Source: Catenulispora sp. GP43 (GTDB lineage: Bacteria > Actinomycetota > Actinomycetes > Streptomycetales > Catenulisporaceae). From it: 64,000 nt of DNA. Each line of letters begins with the position of its first letter. Position 1 is the stretch's first letter. Shown piece by piece: positions 1 through 10,285 of the stretch. Below the pieces are notes generated by a model. It had not been told where the DNA came from. It worked only from the letters and a program-made list of their open reading frames with translations, and ran no database searches. The translations under genes were made by a program, and so were the position numbers. The DNA lies in NCBI RefSeq assembly GCF_041260665.1, contig NZ_JBGCCT010000012.1, positions 124,001-188,000 of the forward strand, given 5' to 3'.

Positions 1-776
1 GGATCCTGCACGGCGTGGACCTGCGGGTGCCCGGCGGCCAGACCGTGGCGCTGCTGGGGGCCAACGGCTCCGGCAAGTCCACGCTGGTCAAGACCATCGT
101 CGGGCTCTACCCGGTGGACGGCGGGGGCATCGACCTGTTCGGCACGCCGGTGCCGGCGTTCAAGGCCTGGCAGCGGGTCGGGTACGTGCCGCAGCGCACT
201 ACGGCCGCGGCCGGCGTCCCGGCGACGGTCGGCGAGGTCGTGGCCTCCGGCCTGCTCAGCCCGCGCGCCTGGGTGCGGCGCCGCACCCCCGGCGACCGCG
301 GCGCGGTGCGCGAGGCGCTGGCCACCGTGGGCATGCTGGAGCGCTTCGGCGACCCGGTCGCCTCGCTGTCCGGCGGCCAGCAGCAGCGGGTGCTGATCGC
401 CAGGGCCCTGGCCCGGCGCCCCGACCTGCTGATCATGGACGAGCCGATGGCCGGCGTGGACCTGGTGAGCCAGCAGGCCTTCGCCGACACGCTGGCCGAC
501 CTGTCCGCGCACGGCACCACCATCCTGCTGGTCCTGCACGAACTGGGACCGCTGGCGCCGCTCATCGACCGCACCGTGGTGCTGCGCGCCGGCGTGGTCC
601 GCTACGACGGCGCCCCGATCGAGCACGGCGAGCCCGACGCCGGCCACGGCCGCGAGGCCCCGGGACACGACCACGTGCACCCGCACGGCGGGCCGTCCGA
701 CGCGCCGGGGACGCCGGAGTGCCCGCCGGGGCACGCCCCGGTGGAGGCGCTGACCGGCAAGGACGGGCTGGGATGA
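1..776 (+). CDS. znuC: Zinc/metal ABC transporter ATP-binding protein, 5' end missing
   Basis: The frame is open to the window edge, so the start lies upstream; the GTG at 15 is internal to the ABC fold because only about 14 residues would precede the Walker A motif GANGSGKST. The Q-loop (YVPQR), signature LSGGQQQR and Walker B LLIMDEP follow in the normal order. The last 45 residues are rich in His, Asp and Glu (GHDHVHPHGG), as often seen in zinc and manganese transporters. It energises uptake at the inner face of the membrane. The downstream permease and Fur-family gene support a zinc role; the metal itself is inferred from context. Confidence 0.9.
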   Translation, partial: ILHGVDLRVPGGQTVALLGANGSGKSTLVKTIVGLYPVDGGGIDLFGTPVPAFKAWQRVGYVPQRTTAAAGVPATVGEVVASGLLSPRAWVRRRTPGDRGAVREALATVGMLERFGDPVASLSGGQQQRVLIARALARRPDLLIMDEPMAGVDLVSQQAFADTLADLSAHGTTILLVLHELGPLAPLIDRTVVLRAGVVRYDGAPIEHGEPDAGHGREAPGHDHVHPHGGPSDAPGTPECPPGHAPVEALTGKDGLG

Positions 777-838
777 GGCCCGCGGGATCGGCGGGCGGGC
801 GGCGAGCAGGCCGCGGGTCCGCGCCGGTCCGGTGCGCA

Positions 839-955
839 CGTTCGGCTTCGGCGGGCGCGCGCTCCGGACCGCACCCGGTTTCGGCCCCGGCTCTGGCTTC
901 GGCCGCGCCCCTCGCTCCGGCTTCGACTCCGGCTTCGGCTCGGGCCCCGGCCGCT
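839..955 (+). repeat. Low-complexity TTCGGC-rich spacer between znuC and znuB
   Basis: The 208-nt gap between the ATPase stop and the permease start is filled with imperfect copies of GGCTTCGGC and GGCTCCGGC. It stays open in the permease frame and would encode a Gly/Phe/Ser-rich extension. I do not treat it as coding, because the permease family begins at the Met encoded at 985. Confidence 0.45.
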
Positions 956-984
956 CCCTCCCCCACCCCGAAAGCAGGCCCCGC

Positions 985-1971
985 ATGCTGAACGACACCA
1001 TCTTCAGCCTGCCGTTCATGCAGCGCGCCTTCCTCGCGGCCCTGGCCATCGGCCTGGCCGCGCCGGCCATCGGCACCTACCTGGTGCAGCGCCGCCTGGC
1101 GCTCATGGGCGACGGGCTCGGGCACGTCGCGCTGACCGGCGTCGGGCTGGGTCTGCTGACCAAGACCTCGCCGGTGTGGGGCGCGGTGCTGGTGGCGGTG
1201 GCCGGGGCGGCGGCGGTGGAGCTGATCCGGGAGCGGGCCAAGGCCAGCGGGGACGTGGCGCTGGCCATGCTCTTCTACGGCGGGCTGGCCGGCGGGTCGA
1301 TGCTGATCTCGCTGTCGGGCGGCAACGCGAATCTGAACTCGTACCTGTTCGGCTCGATCCTGTCCACCTCGGACGGGGACCTGTGGGCGATCGCGGCGCT
1401 GGCCGTCGGGGTGCTGCTGGTCACGCTGGGGCTGCGGCGGGCGCTGTTCGCGGTGTGCCAGGACGAGGAGTTCGCGCGAGTCGCCGGGCTGCCGGTGCGG
1501 GCGCTGAACCTGCTGATGGCGGTGACCACCGCGGTGACGGTGACCGTCGGCATGCGCGTGGTCGGGGTGCTCATGGTCAGCGCCCTGATGGTGGTGCCGG
1601 TGGCCGCCGCGCAGCAGCTGACCCGGGCCTTCGCCGCGACGATGGGGGCGGCCATGGCGGTCGGGGTCGGGGCCGCGTTCTCCGGCGTCACCATGTCGTA
1701 CTACGCGGACACCCCGCCCGGCGCGTCGATCGTGCTCATCGCGATCGCGGTGTTCATGGTCGCCAGCATCTGCGCCGGCCTGGTCCGCCGCGGGCGGGGC
1801 CGGTCCGGGTCCCGGGTCCGGCCGCCGGTGACCGAACCGGATCCCGCGACCGAACAAGCCGCTCGCAACCACCCAGAGCCTGCCACAATGACATCGGGCC
1901 GCCCCCCGGCCGGCCGACCGCCCGGCACCGCGCACCGATCCGCACGCCAACCGCTAGGAGAAGGACAGTGA
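985..1971 (+). CDS. znuB: Zinc ABC transporter permease
   Basis: A 328-residue polytopic protein with seven to nine hydrophobic segments, typical of the ABC-3 (ZnuB/MntB/TroC) permease family. The ATG at 985 is preferred because it begins MLNDTIFSLPFMQRAF, the usual N-terminus, and has a weak AAAGCAGG ribosome site upstream; an earlier in-frame start at 832 would add low-complexity residues. The last ~45 residues are a Pro/Arg/Thr-rich cytoplasmic tail of no recognised function. It forms the membrane channel for the preceding ATPase. Its stop codon overlaps the start of the zur gene. Confidence 0.9.
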   Translation: MLNDTIFSLPFMQRAFLAALAIGLAAPAIGTYLVQRRLALMGDGLGHVALTGVGLGLLTKTSPVWGAVLVAVAGAAAVELIRERAKASGDVALAMLFYGGLAGGSMLISLSGGNANLNSYLFGSILSTSDGDLWAIAALAVGVLLVTLGLRRALFAVCQDEEFARVAGLPVRALNLLMAVTTAVTVTVGMRVVGVLMVSALMVVPVAAAQQLTRAFAATMGAAMAVGVGAAFSGVTMSYYADTPPGASIVLIAIAVFMVASICAGLVRRGRGRSGSRVRPPVTEPDPATEQAARNHPEPATMTSGRPPAGRPPGTAHRSARQPLGEGQ

Positions 1972-2408
1972 GTACCGCAGACACCTCCGGCGACCACCAC
2001 GGCGACAGCGGACGGGGCCTGCCGGCCCAGGGCCGCTCCACCCGCCAGCGGTCGGCGGTCGCGGCGCTGCTGGACGAGGTCGACGACTTCCGCAGCGCCC
2101 AGGACCTGCACGACCTGCTCAAGCAGCGCGGTGAGTCGGTCGGCCTGACCACGGTCTACCGCGCCCTGCAGTCCCTGGCCGACGCCGGCGAGGTGGACGT
2201 GCTGCGCACCGGCGACCGCGAGGTGATCTACCGCCGCTGCTCCACCCCGCGGCACCACCACCACCTGGTCTGCCGGGAGTGCGGCAAGACCGTCGAGGTC
2301 GAGGGCCCGGCGGTGGTGGAGAGCTGGGCGGCCCGGGTCGCCGCCGAGAACGGGTACACGGACGTGTCGCACACGCTGGAGATCTTCGGCACCTGCGGCG
2401 ACCACTGA
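1968..2408 (+). CDS. zur: Fur-family zinc uptake regulator
   Basis: The start is a GTG that overlaps the znuB stop (GTGA), with AGGAG eight to twelve nt upstream, giving 146 residues. It has the Fur winged helix (TRQRSAVAALL, LTTVYRALQSL) and the dimerisation domain with the metal-binding HHHHLVCRECGK segment. Only one CxxC is present; the C-terminal pair is reduced to a single Cys (GTCGDH). Position in a znu operon makes Zur more likely than Fur or Nur. Family members repress zinc uptake genes when zinc is plentiful. No obvious Zur box is visible inside the window; the operon promoter lies upstream of it. Confidence 0.88.
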   Translation: MSTADTSGDHHGDSGRGLPAQGRSTRQRSAVAALLDEVDDFRSAQDLHDLLKQRGESVGLTTVYRALQSLADAGEVDVLRTGDREVIYRRCSTPRHHHHLVCRECGKTVEVEGPAVVESWAARVAAENGYTDVSHTLEIFGTCGDH

Positions 2409-2501
2409 GATACGCCAGAGCGCCAGACACACCAGGCACGCCGGTCCCGCCACCGGCTCGGGGCGCGGCCCCGGCACGGCACGATAAATTTGAACGGTCC
2501 G

Positions 2502-2540
2502 AGGGCGTCCCGCGGTCGTCGCATGACCGCGGAGCGCCCT
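2502..2540 (+). terminator. Probable terminator after zur
   Basis: A hairpin with outer stem AGGGCG/CGCCCT, a G-U pair, one mismatch, an inner stem CCGCGGTC/GACCGCGG and a 7-nt loop lies about 95 nt past the zur stop. There is no strong T tract, as is common in high-GC actinomycetes. Confidence 0.5.
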
Positions 2541-2549
2541 TGGACGCTG

Positions 2550-2807
2550 TCACCCGCGGTGGCCAGGCGGCCCGATGACGGTGCCCCAGTACTGATAGAC
2601 CATGGTGCCGGCCCGGTCGAAGCCGGCGAGATCGTCGGTGGGCCGCAACGGAAGGCGATCCGGGAAGACGGCCAGCTTCACCCCGGGCCACGGCGTCGGC
2701 AACGGCACCACCACCTGCCGGAACCCGTCGAGCCCGTGCCACACCGCCTGCGTCACGTTCTCCGTGACCATGGCGAGGTACGTCGCGTCCTCAGCCGTGC
2801 CGGCCAC
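2550..2807 (-). CDS. Small hypothetical protein
   Basis: An 85-residue frame with GTG start and balanced, protein-like composition (AVWHGLDGF, GVKLAVFPDRLPL, MVYQYWGTV). No stop interrupts the frame until 36 nt upstream of the GTG. No family is recognised and there is no signal peptide. It lies downstream of uppS but beyond that gene's apparent terminator. A plus-strand frame covering the same bases looks less protein-like. The call is tentative. Confidence 0.45.
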   Translation of the reverse strand: MAGTAEDATYLAMVTENVTQAVWHGLDGFRQVVVPLPTPWPGVKLAVFPDRLPLRPTDDLAGFDRAGTMVYQYWGTVIGPPGHRG

Positions 2808-2852
2808 CGCGACCCCGGAACTCGGCCTCGTCGGTGGCTCTCACTGATACGA

Positions 2853-2884
2853 CCCCCTCTCACTCAGGAAGGAGTGCAAGGGGG
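2853..2884 (-). terminator. Terminator after uppS
   Basis: Stem CCCCCT/AGGGGG, a 2x2 internal loop, stem CACTC/GAGTG and a 6-nt loop sit 32 nt beyond the uppS stop on the minus strand. Confidence 0.6.
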
Positions 2885-2915
2885 CCGTATTGCTATGCCC
2901 GACGTCGGCTACGTC

Positions 2916-3815
2916 TTACGCCGCCGCGTCCGGGTCGCCGTACTCGCTCTCGTTGTACTCGTACTCCGGCTCCGTCTCCGCCGCGAACTGCTCCTCGTTC
3001 GTGATCGCACCGCCGTAGCGGCGGTCGCGCCCGGCGAAGGACTCGCAGGCACGCCACAGGTTGGTGCGGTCGAAGTCCGGCCAGAGGGTGTCGTCGAACA
3101 CGAACTCCGCGTAGGCCGATTCCCACATCAGGAAGTTCGAGGTGCGGTGTTCGCCGGAGGAGCGGATGAACAAGTCCACGTCCGGCATGTCCGGCTCGTA
3201 GAGGTAGCGGGTGACCGTCTTCTCGTTGATCTTCGCCGGGTCCAGGCGGCCGGCCTTGATGTCGCGGCCCATGGCGGCCATGGCGTCGGCGATCTCCCAG
3301 CGGCCGCCGTAGTTGACGCACATGGTGAGGGTCAGGAGCTTGTTGTCCTTGGTGCGCTCCTCGGCCCACTCCAGCTCGTCGATCACCGACTTCCACAGGC
3401 GCGGGCGGCGGCCGGCCCAGCGGATGCGGACGCCGAGCTCGTCCATCTCGCCGATGCGGCGGCGGATGGTGTCGCGGTTGAAGCCCATGAGGAAGCGGAC
3501 CTCCTCCGGGGAGCGCTTCCAGTTCTCGGTGGAGAAGGCGTAGGCGGAGATGTGCGTGATGCCGCCGAGCTGCACCGCGCCCTCGACCACGTCGAACAGC
3601 GAAGCCTCGCCGACCTTGTGGCCCTCTATGCGCGACAGGCCGCGCTCCTTGGCCCAGCGGCCGTTGCCGTCCATCACCAGGGCCACGTGCCGGGGCACCA
3701 GGTCCAGCGGGATGTCCGGCGGCAGGGCGCCGCGCTTGTGCGGGAAGGGGTCCCGGTTGACGCCCGGCTGCCGCTTGGCGAGGCGCTCTTCCAGGATCCG
3801 TCGGGTCAGTCTCAC
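2916..3815 (-). CDS. uppS: Isoprenyl (cis-prenyl) diphosphate synthase
   Basis: A 299-residue cis-prenyltransferase that condenses isopentenyl diphosphate onto an allylic primer to make the polyprenyl carrier lipid for peptidoglycan and other wall polymers. The P-loop motif VMDGNGRWA (catalytic Asp at about residue 49), the substrate-binding segment AYAFSTENW and the C-terminal [20 protein letters not shown] region are all present. It is somewhat longer than the usual ~250 residues because of an acidic C-terminal tail ([13 protein letters not shown]). The GTG start has GGTGGAG upstream. It follows recO by 51 nt, the usual actinomycete pairing. Confidence 0.93.
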   Translation of the reverse strand: MRLTRRILEERLAKRQPGVNRDPFPHKRGALPPDIPLDLVPRHVALVMDGNGRWAKERGLSRIEGHKVGEASLFDVVEGAVQLGGITHISAYAFSTENWKRSPEEVRFLMGFNRDTIRRRIGEMDELGVRIRWAGRRPRLWKSVIDELEWAEERTKDNKLLTLTMCVNYGGRWEIADAMAAMGRDIKAGRLDPAKINEKTVTRYLYEPDMPDVDLFIRSSGEHRTSNFLMWESAYAEFVFDDTLWPDFDRTNLWRACESFAGRDRRYGGAITNEEQFAAETEPEYEYNESEYGDPDAAA

Positions 3816-3866
3816 CGCTCCACCTATCTCGTACTACGTCCTACGTCGTGCTCTCCGGCCGCCGCC

Positions 3867-4598
3867 TCAGCGCTCGACCAGGCGCAGGGAACGCAGGCCG
3901 CGTTCCAGATGCCACTGCAGGTAGGCGGCGACCAGGCCGCTGCCCTCCCGCCGGTGCTTGTCGGCACTGGCGTCGGCGGTCCCCCAGTCTCCCGCGAGCA
4001 GCGCGCCCAACAGGGCGAGTGTCTCACGGGCCGGGGCCACCGACCCCGCCGGTTTGCAGTCCGAGCACACCGCCCCGCCGGCCGGAAGGTTGAAGAACCG
4101 GTGCACTCCCGGGTCCCCGCAGCGCGCGCAGTCCTCGAAGGACGGCGCGTAGCCCGCGATGGCCAGGGAGCGCAGCAGGAACGCGTCCAGGACCAGTCCG
4201 GCGGCGTGCTCACCTGATGCCAGCGTACGCAACCCGCCGACCAGCAGGAGGTACTGCTGCACGGCGGGCACATCATCTTCACTCAACCGCTCCGCGGTCT
4301 CCAGCATGGCCTGCCCGGCCGTGTAGGCCGGGTAGTCGGCGACCAGCGTGCCGCCGTACGCCGCCAGCGTCTCGGCCTGGGTGACCAGGTGCAGGTCGCG
4401 GCCGTGCTTCTCGAAGATCTGGACGTCGACGAACGTGAAGGGCTCCAGCCGCGACCCGAACTTCGACGACGTGCGGCGCACCCCCTTGGCCACGGCCCGC
4501 ACCCGGCCGCGGTCCCGGGTGAGGAAGGTGATGATCCGGTCGGCCTCCCCGAGGTTGCGGGTGCGCAGGACGACGCCTTCATCACGGTGCAGGGGCAT
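3867..4598 (-). CDS. recO: DNA repair protein RecO
   Basis: A 243-residue protein beginning [20 protein letters not shown], the RecO OB-fold, followed by a helical domain and the zinc site CARCG...CSDC. RecO loads RecA at gaps together with RecR in the RecF pathway. An earlier in-frame start at 4658 is rejected because the family begins at MPLHRDEG. No Shine-Dalgarno is seen; instead TACACT lies 6 nt before the ATG, so the mRNA may be leaderless. It is followed by uppS. Confidence 0.93.
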   Translation of the reverse strand: MPLHRDEGVVLRTRNLGEADRIITFLTRDRGRVRAVAKGVRRTSSKFGSRLEPFTFVDVQIFEKHGRDLHLVTQAETLAAYGGTLVADYPAYTAGQAMLETAERLSEDDVPAVQQYLLLVGGLRTLASGEHAAGLVLDAFLLRSLAIAGYAPSFEDCARCGDPGVHRFFNLPAGGAVCSDCKPAGSVAPARETLALLGALLAGDWGTADASADKHRREGSGLVAAYLQWHLERGLRSLRLVER

Positions 4599-4630
4599 TG
4601 ACCCAGTGTAGGCGGCGGCCGGGGACGGCG

Positions 4631-4674
4631 GAGGGCCCGTGTGGGGACGGAAGTCCACCCCCGCACGGGCCCTC
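4631..4674 (-). terminator. Strong hairpin terminator after the zinc-ribbon gene
   Basis: The 11-bp stem GAGGGCCCGTG/CACGGGCCCTC continues through one G-U pair and four more G-C pairs to about 16 bp. It lies between the zinc-ribbon gene and the recO start, on the minus-strand transcript. Confidence 0.7.
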
Positions 4675-4735
4675 GGACGCTGTCAGCCCGCCGTCAGTCC
4701 GCCGTCGTCCGCCGCAGCCGCCGACGTGGCCGAAA

Positions 4736-6010
4736 TCACTGCCCCTGGTGCGGCGGCGGCCACCCGCCGGCCGGCCCCGGCTCGTCGGCGCGGGTGACGT
4801 GCGTCGGCTCGTCGGCGGGATCGACCGGCCGCGGCAGCGGGACCACCATGGTCTCCATGGACGCCGAGTTGTCGACCATGGTCGGCGGCGGCGCGGGCAC
4901 GGTCGGCTGCTGCGGCGGGACCGGGATGAGCATGGTCTCCATCGCGTTCGCCGGCTGCTCGAGCCGCGTGGGCGGCGGCTCGGGGACGGTGTTCTGCTGC
5001 GGCGGGACCGCGTCGTGGGCGCCGGTCGCCGGAGCGGGCTGGGGCGCCGGGATCAGCATGGTCTCCATGCCGGAGCCGCCGGCCGGGGGCGGAGTCTGCG
5101 GCGGGACGGCGCCATGGCTGCCGGTCGCCGGAGCGGGCTGCGGGGCCTGGATCAGCATGGTCTCCATGCCGGAACCACCGGCCGGCGGAGCCTGCGGCGG
5201 CACCGCGTCCTGAGCACCCGTCGCCGGAGCCGGCTGCGGAGCCTGGATCATCATGGTCTCCATGCCCGAGCCGGCCGGAGCAGGAGCCGGAGCCTGCGCG
5301 CCGCTGCCCCAAGCCGGCGCCTGCGGCGGCACCGCACCCTGGTGGGCACCGGTCGCCGGAGCCTGAGCCTGCGCCGCGCTGCCCCAAGCCTGGGCCGGGG
5401 CCTGCGCGAGAGCCGACGGCACCGCCGCCACGATCCCGGCCACATAAGCCTGGCTCATCCCCAGCGCCGCGCCGACCGAGTCGATCACCGCGCGCTCGGC
5501 CGGCTGCACCGGGCCGTCGGCGGCGGCGACCCGGGTCGCGCCGGCCACCAGCGCCTCGCGGCCGGCGTCGGGCAGCTGCCCGGCCAGGCTCGTCAGCATC
5601 TGCGTCAGGTCCGCCGGGACCACCTGCATGTCCTGCGCCAGGTTCGGCTCGCCGTAGCCGACCGCGCCGGCCGTCACGATCTCCTGGACCGCGATCGCCC
5701 GCGCGCCGGGGTGCTCCCAGCCGCCGCGTCGCAGGACGTTGACCATCACCCCGCGCACCGTGTTCTGCAGCAGGTCGGTGAACTGCGACGCGGTCGGCCG
5801 GCCGAGCACCGAGTCGCGGAAGTCGTTCTTGCAGTACGTGCAGCGGACGAACTCGCCGACCGTCTTCAGCGGGATCAGGGGGATGAAGAACAGCGTGAAG
5901 AACCGCTGCGCCTTGCGCCGCTCGTAGTTCCGGTCCGCACCGCAGGTCGGGCAGGAGAACACCCCGCTGCCGATGACCCGGAAGACGGTTTTCCAGCCCC
6001 AGATGATCAT
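4736..6010 (-). CDS. Zinc-ribbon protein with TerB-like region and METM repeat tail
   Basis: A 424-residue protein of unknown function. Residues 1-60 form a zinc ribbon (C20-P-T-C23 and C57-T-Y-C60) with a hydrophobic stretch FFTLFFIPLIPL between the Cys pairs, probably membrane-associated. Residues ~75-190 are helical and resemble the TerB-like tellurite-resistance fold (AAADGPVQPAERAVID). From ~200 to the end the chain is a Pro/Ala/Gln-rich linker carrying five copies of METM spaced 27-40 residues apart. GGAGGGG precedes the ATG. It lies 64 nt downstream of leuA with a hairpin between them. Confidence 0.75.
   Translation of the reverse strand: MIIWGWKTVFRVIGSGVFSCPTCGADRNYERRKAQRFFTLFFIPLIPLKTVGEFVRCTYCKNDFRDSVLGRPTASQFTDLLQNTVRGVMVNVLRRGGWEHPGARAIAVQEIVTAGAVGYGEPNLAQDMQVVPADLTQMLTSLAGQLPDAGREALVAGATRVAAADGPVQPAERAVIDSVGAALGMSQAYVAGIVAAVPSALAQAPAQAWGSAAQAQAPATGAHQGAVPPQAPAWGSGAQAPAPAPAGSGMETMMIQAPQPAPATGAQDAVPPQAPPAGGSGMETMLIQAPQPAPATGSHGAVPPQTPPPAGGSGMETMLIPAPQPAPATGAHDAVPPQQNTVPEPPPTRLEQPANAMETMLIPVPPQQPTVPAPPPTMVDNSASMETMVVPLPRPVDPADEPTHVTRADEPGPAGGWPPPHQGQ
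4841..5275 (-). repeat. Five METM-containing degenerate repeats within the zinc-ribbon protein
   Basis: The minus strand encodes METMMIQA, METMLIQA, METMLIPA, METMLIPV and METMVVPL. The first three sit in ~33-residue units of the form PQAP..GGSGMETM..APQPAPATG; the last two are more diverged. The 5-bp core around the ATG codons is visible on the plus strand as ATGGTCTCCAT at each site. Confidence 0.85.
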
Positions 6011-6021
6011 TGGTACTCGTC

Positions 6022-6052
6022 CCCTCCGTCCCGCTCCTTACGGAACGGAGGG
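6022..6052 (-). terminator. Hairpin between leuA and the zinc-ribbon gene
   Basis: An 8-bp stem CCCTCCGT/ACGGAGGG with a 15-nt loop lies just past leuA. One arm contains the GGAGGG of the next gene's ribosome site, so it could modulate translation rather than end transcription. Confidence 0.4.
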
Positions 6053-6074
6053 AATCCTTTCACAGACGGTGCGG

Positions 6075-7928
<1,854 letters not shown>

Positions 7929-7945
<17 letters not shown>

Positions 7946-7988
7946 GGCTGCTAAGAAGGAGCAGGCCGCGCAGGCAGGAGTTGCACAT
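7929..7988 (-). CDS. leuL: Leucine leader peptide of leuA
   Basis: A 19-codon frame starting ATG and ending TAA encodes MCNSCLRGLLLLSSRGEGL, with four consecutive Leu codons (CTG CTC CTT CTT) at positions 9-12. The stop falls in the attenuator arm. When leucyl-tRNA is scarce a ribosome stalled at the Leu run should favour read-through into leuA. Leucine leader peptides of this kind are known from comparative studies of actinobacterial leuA. No good Shine-Dalgarno is visible; a GATAAC hexamer 11 nt before the ATG could be the -10 of a nearly leaderless transcript. Confidence 0.8.
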
Positions 7989-8125
7989 AGCGTTGCTACG
8001 TTATCCCGACCGTCTCACCGGTCGCACTCCGCGTCCGTGATCCGAGACACCCGGGGCGCTCAGCTGCGAAGCTGCCGTCGGGCTTCACTCGATCAGCGTA
8101 ATCCCGGCTCGCCCTCGCCGCGCAA

Positions 8126-8143
8126 TCGTGACCAAGGTCACGA
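8126..8143. promoter_or_regulatory. 18-bp palindrome upstream of the metalloprotease gene
   Basis: TCGTGACC-AA-GGTCACGA, perfect 8-bp arms, lies 20 nt before the protease ATG and in the divergent space facing the leuA leader. It is a plausible operator; the binding protein is unknown. Confidence 0.55.
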
Positions 8144-8163
8144 ATCCGGCCATAGTTACCGCC

Positions 8164-9228
8164 ATGACCAGCGCTCCAAGCCCAGCGTTCTGCGGCATCG
8201 TCCCCCCGCACCTGCTGTCCCGGCTGGCCGGCTCCGGCCTGCACGTCGCCGACGCCGCGCGCCGGACGCTGACCGCCGACATCCGGCACCGTCTCACCCG
8301 CGGCGCCGTCCCCTGGGTCGGCGAGCGGCACCTGGCACCGCCGACGATCGTGGAGCGCCGCGACGACCGCGCGATCTACGACGACCACGACACCGAGCAC
8401 CTGCCCGGCTCCCAGGTGCGGGCCGAAGGGGAGCCGACCACCGGCGACCAGTGCGCGGACGAGGCCTATGACGGCCTGGGCGCGACGTTCGACTTCTATC
8501 TGAAGGTCTACGACCGCTGGTCCGTGGACGGCCAGGGCTTGCCCCTGAAGGGCACGGTCCACTACGGCGTGCAGTACGACAACGCCTTCTGGAACGGCTC
8601 GCAGATGGTGTTCGGCGACGGCGACGGCGCGGTGTTCGGCCGCTTCACCGGCGCGGTCGACGTCATCGGCCACGAACTCACCCACGGCGTGACCCAGTAC
8701 ACCGCGAACCTCGTCTACAACGGCCAGTCCGGCGCGCTGAACGAGTCGGTGTCCGACTGCTTCGGCTCGATGGTCAAGCAGTACCAGCTCGGCCAGGACG
8801 CGGCCGAGGCCGACTGGCTGATCGGCGCGGGGCTGTTCCTGCCCGCGGTCCAGGGTGTGGCGCTGCGCTCGATGAAGGACCCGGGGACCGCCTACGACGA
8901 CCCGCACCTGGGCAAGGACCCACAGCCGGCCGCGATGTCCGGCTACGTCGACACCACCGACGACGACGGCGGCGTGCACATCAACTCCGGCATCCCCAAC
9001 CGCGCGTTCTACCTGGCGGCCACCGACATCGGCGGGACGTCCTGGGAGGGGGCCGGCGCGGTCTGGTACGACGTCATCACCTCCCCCGCGCTCCCGGCTG
9101 CGTCGACGTTCGCGACCTTCGGGACCGCGACCGTGCACGCCGCCGAGTCCCGGTTCGGGCCCGGGTCGCGGCAGGCGTCCGCGGTGGCCGCGGCGTGGCG
9201 GGAGGTCGGGGTGTCGGTACATGCGTGA
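8164..9228 (+). CDS. Protealysin-like M4 metalloprotease
   Basis: A 354-residue thermolysin-family zinc endopeptidase. H170-E171-L-T-H174 and the third ligand E194 in ALNESVSD are present, as is the later catalytic His (GGVHINSG). There is no signal peptide. The N-terminus FCGIVPPHLL is the short 'PPL' propeptide motif of the protealysin subgroup, which is made without a signal peptide and removed autocatalytically. The ATG at 8164 is chosen over a GTG at 8128 so that the protein begins just before that motif. The emfourin inhibitor gene that often accompanies protealysins is not adjacent. Confidence 0.88.
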   Translation: MTSAPSPAFCGIVPPHLLSRLAGSGLHVADAARRTLTADIRHRLTRGAVPWVGERHLAPPTIVERRDDRAIYDDHDTEHLPGSQVRAEGEPTTGDQCADEAYDGLGATFDFYLKVYDRWSVDGQGLPLKGTVHYGVQYDNAFWNGSQMVFGDGDGAVFGRFTGAVDVIGHELTHGVTQYTANLVYNGQSGALNESVSDCFGSMVKQYQLGQDAAEADWLIGAGLFLPAVQGVALRSMKDPGTAYDDPHLGKDPQPAAMSGYVDTTDDDGGVHINSGIPNRAFYLAATDIGGTSWEGAGAVWYDVITSPALPAASTFATFGTATVHAAESRFGPGSRQASAVAAAWREVGVSVHA

Positions 9229-9307
9229 GGACGGCCGGCCCCGGCGCGCCTGATACCGGGAGAAAACCAATCGCCACCGGCCCGGCCGCTTCCTAGCATC
9301 AGTGGTG

Positions 9308-10285
9308 ATGAGTATCACGATCCGGGACATCGACCCCACCGGCGAGGACACAGTCGCCACACTGCTCCCGCTGTTCCGCGCCGGTATGGCCGCGGACGCG
9401 CCACTGCATCCCGAGCCCAGCGCGACCTTCGTGCGCTGGCTCATCGCCCCGCGAGTCGACTGGCACATCACCTGCCTGGTCGCCTACGACGGAGACCGCC
9501 CGGTCGGCTGCGGCCACCTGAGCCACGACGTCGTCGTCAATCCGGACCTGGTCTTCGGCGACATGTGGAGCACCGAGCCGGACCGGGCCGAGATCGCCGC
9601 GGCACTCCTGGACGCCTACCGGGAGCAGACCCGGAGCCGGGGCGCCACGCGGCTGGTGCTGGACGGCATCGAGCACTCCGGCTACGAGCCGCACTACGCC
9701 GCGGCCGGCGGCCGGGTGCTGGACACCGACATCCGCCGCCAGCTGGACCTGGCCACGATAGACCGCTCGCAGTACACGAACTGGGCCGAACCGTCGGAGA
9801 AGAACGCGCACTACCGGATCGAGCTCTGGAAGGTACCGACGCCGGAGCACCTGCTGGGCCCGATGGTCGACGCGAACGAGGCCATGCGCGACGCCCCGCA
9901 CGGCGACCTCGAGTTCGAGCACCCGCCGCCGGACCCGGACCGCCGGCGGAGGTTCGAGACCACGTCGCTGGGCACGGGCGCGCAGATGCACATCATCGCG
10001 GCGCTCGCCGAGGACGGCGAGATGGCCGGGTTCCACGAGCTGATCGTCTTCCCGGACCTGCGGATGGCCAACATCGGCAACACCGGCGTCCCGGCGAAGT
10101 TCCGCGGCCACGGCCTGGGCCTGCGGTTGAAGGCGGCGATGACCCTGCACCTGCTGGAGCACCAGCCGCACGTCGAGCTGATCTCGACCTGGAACAACGC
10201 GGACAACGCGCCGATGGTCCGGGTGAACGAGGCCATGGGCTTCGAGATCGCCGAGACCTGGAACGCCTGGCAGTTCGACGTCTGA
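9308..10285 (+). CDS. Double-domain GNAT acetyltransferase, copy 1
   Basis: A 325-residue protein with two GNAT halves; the C-terminal half has the acetyl-CoA loop region VPAKFRGHGLGLRLK and the closing segment NAPMVRVNEAMGF. The ATG at 9308 matches the N-terminus of the next gene better than the upstream GTG codons. TAGCAT lies 8 nt before it and no Shine-Dalgarno is evident. The substrate is unknown. The stop overlaps the start of copy 2 (TGATG), so the two are co-translated. Confidence 0.85.
   Translation: MSITIRDIDPTGEDTVATLLPLFRAGMAADAPLHPEPSATFVRWLIAPRVDWHITCLVAYDGDRPVGCGHLSHDVVVNPDLVFGDMWSTEPDRAEIAAALLDAYREQTRSRGATRLVLDGIEHSGYEPHYAAAGGRVLDTDIRRQLDLATIDRSQYTNWAEPSEKNAHYRIELWKVPTPEHLLGPMVDANEAMRDAPHGDLEFEHPPPDPDRRRRFETTSLGTGAQMHIIAALAEDGEMAGFHELIVFPDLRMANIGNTGVPAKFRGHGLGLRLKAAMTLHLLEHQPHVELISTWNNADNAPMVRVNEAMGFEIAETWNAWQFDV

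Noticed and set aside
562-1950. A 462-codon minus-strand frame over znuC/znuB
   Set aside because: Shadow of the transporter genes; composition is His/Arg/Gly noise.
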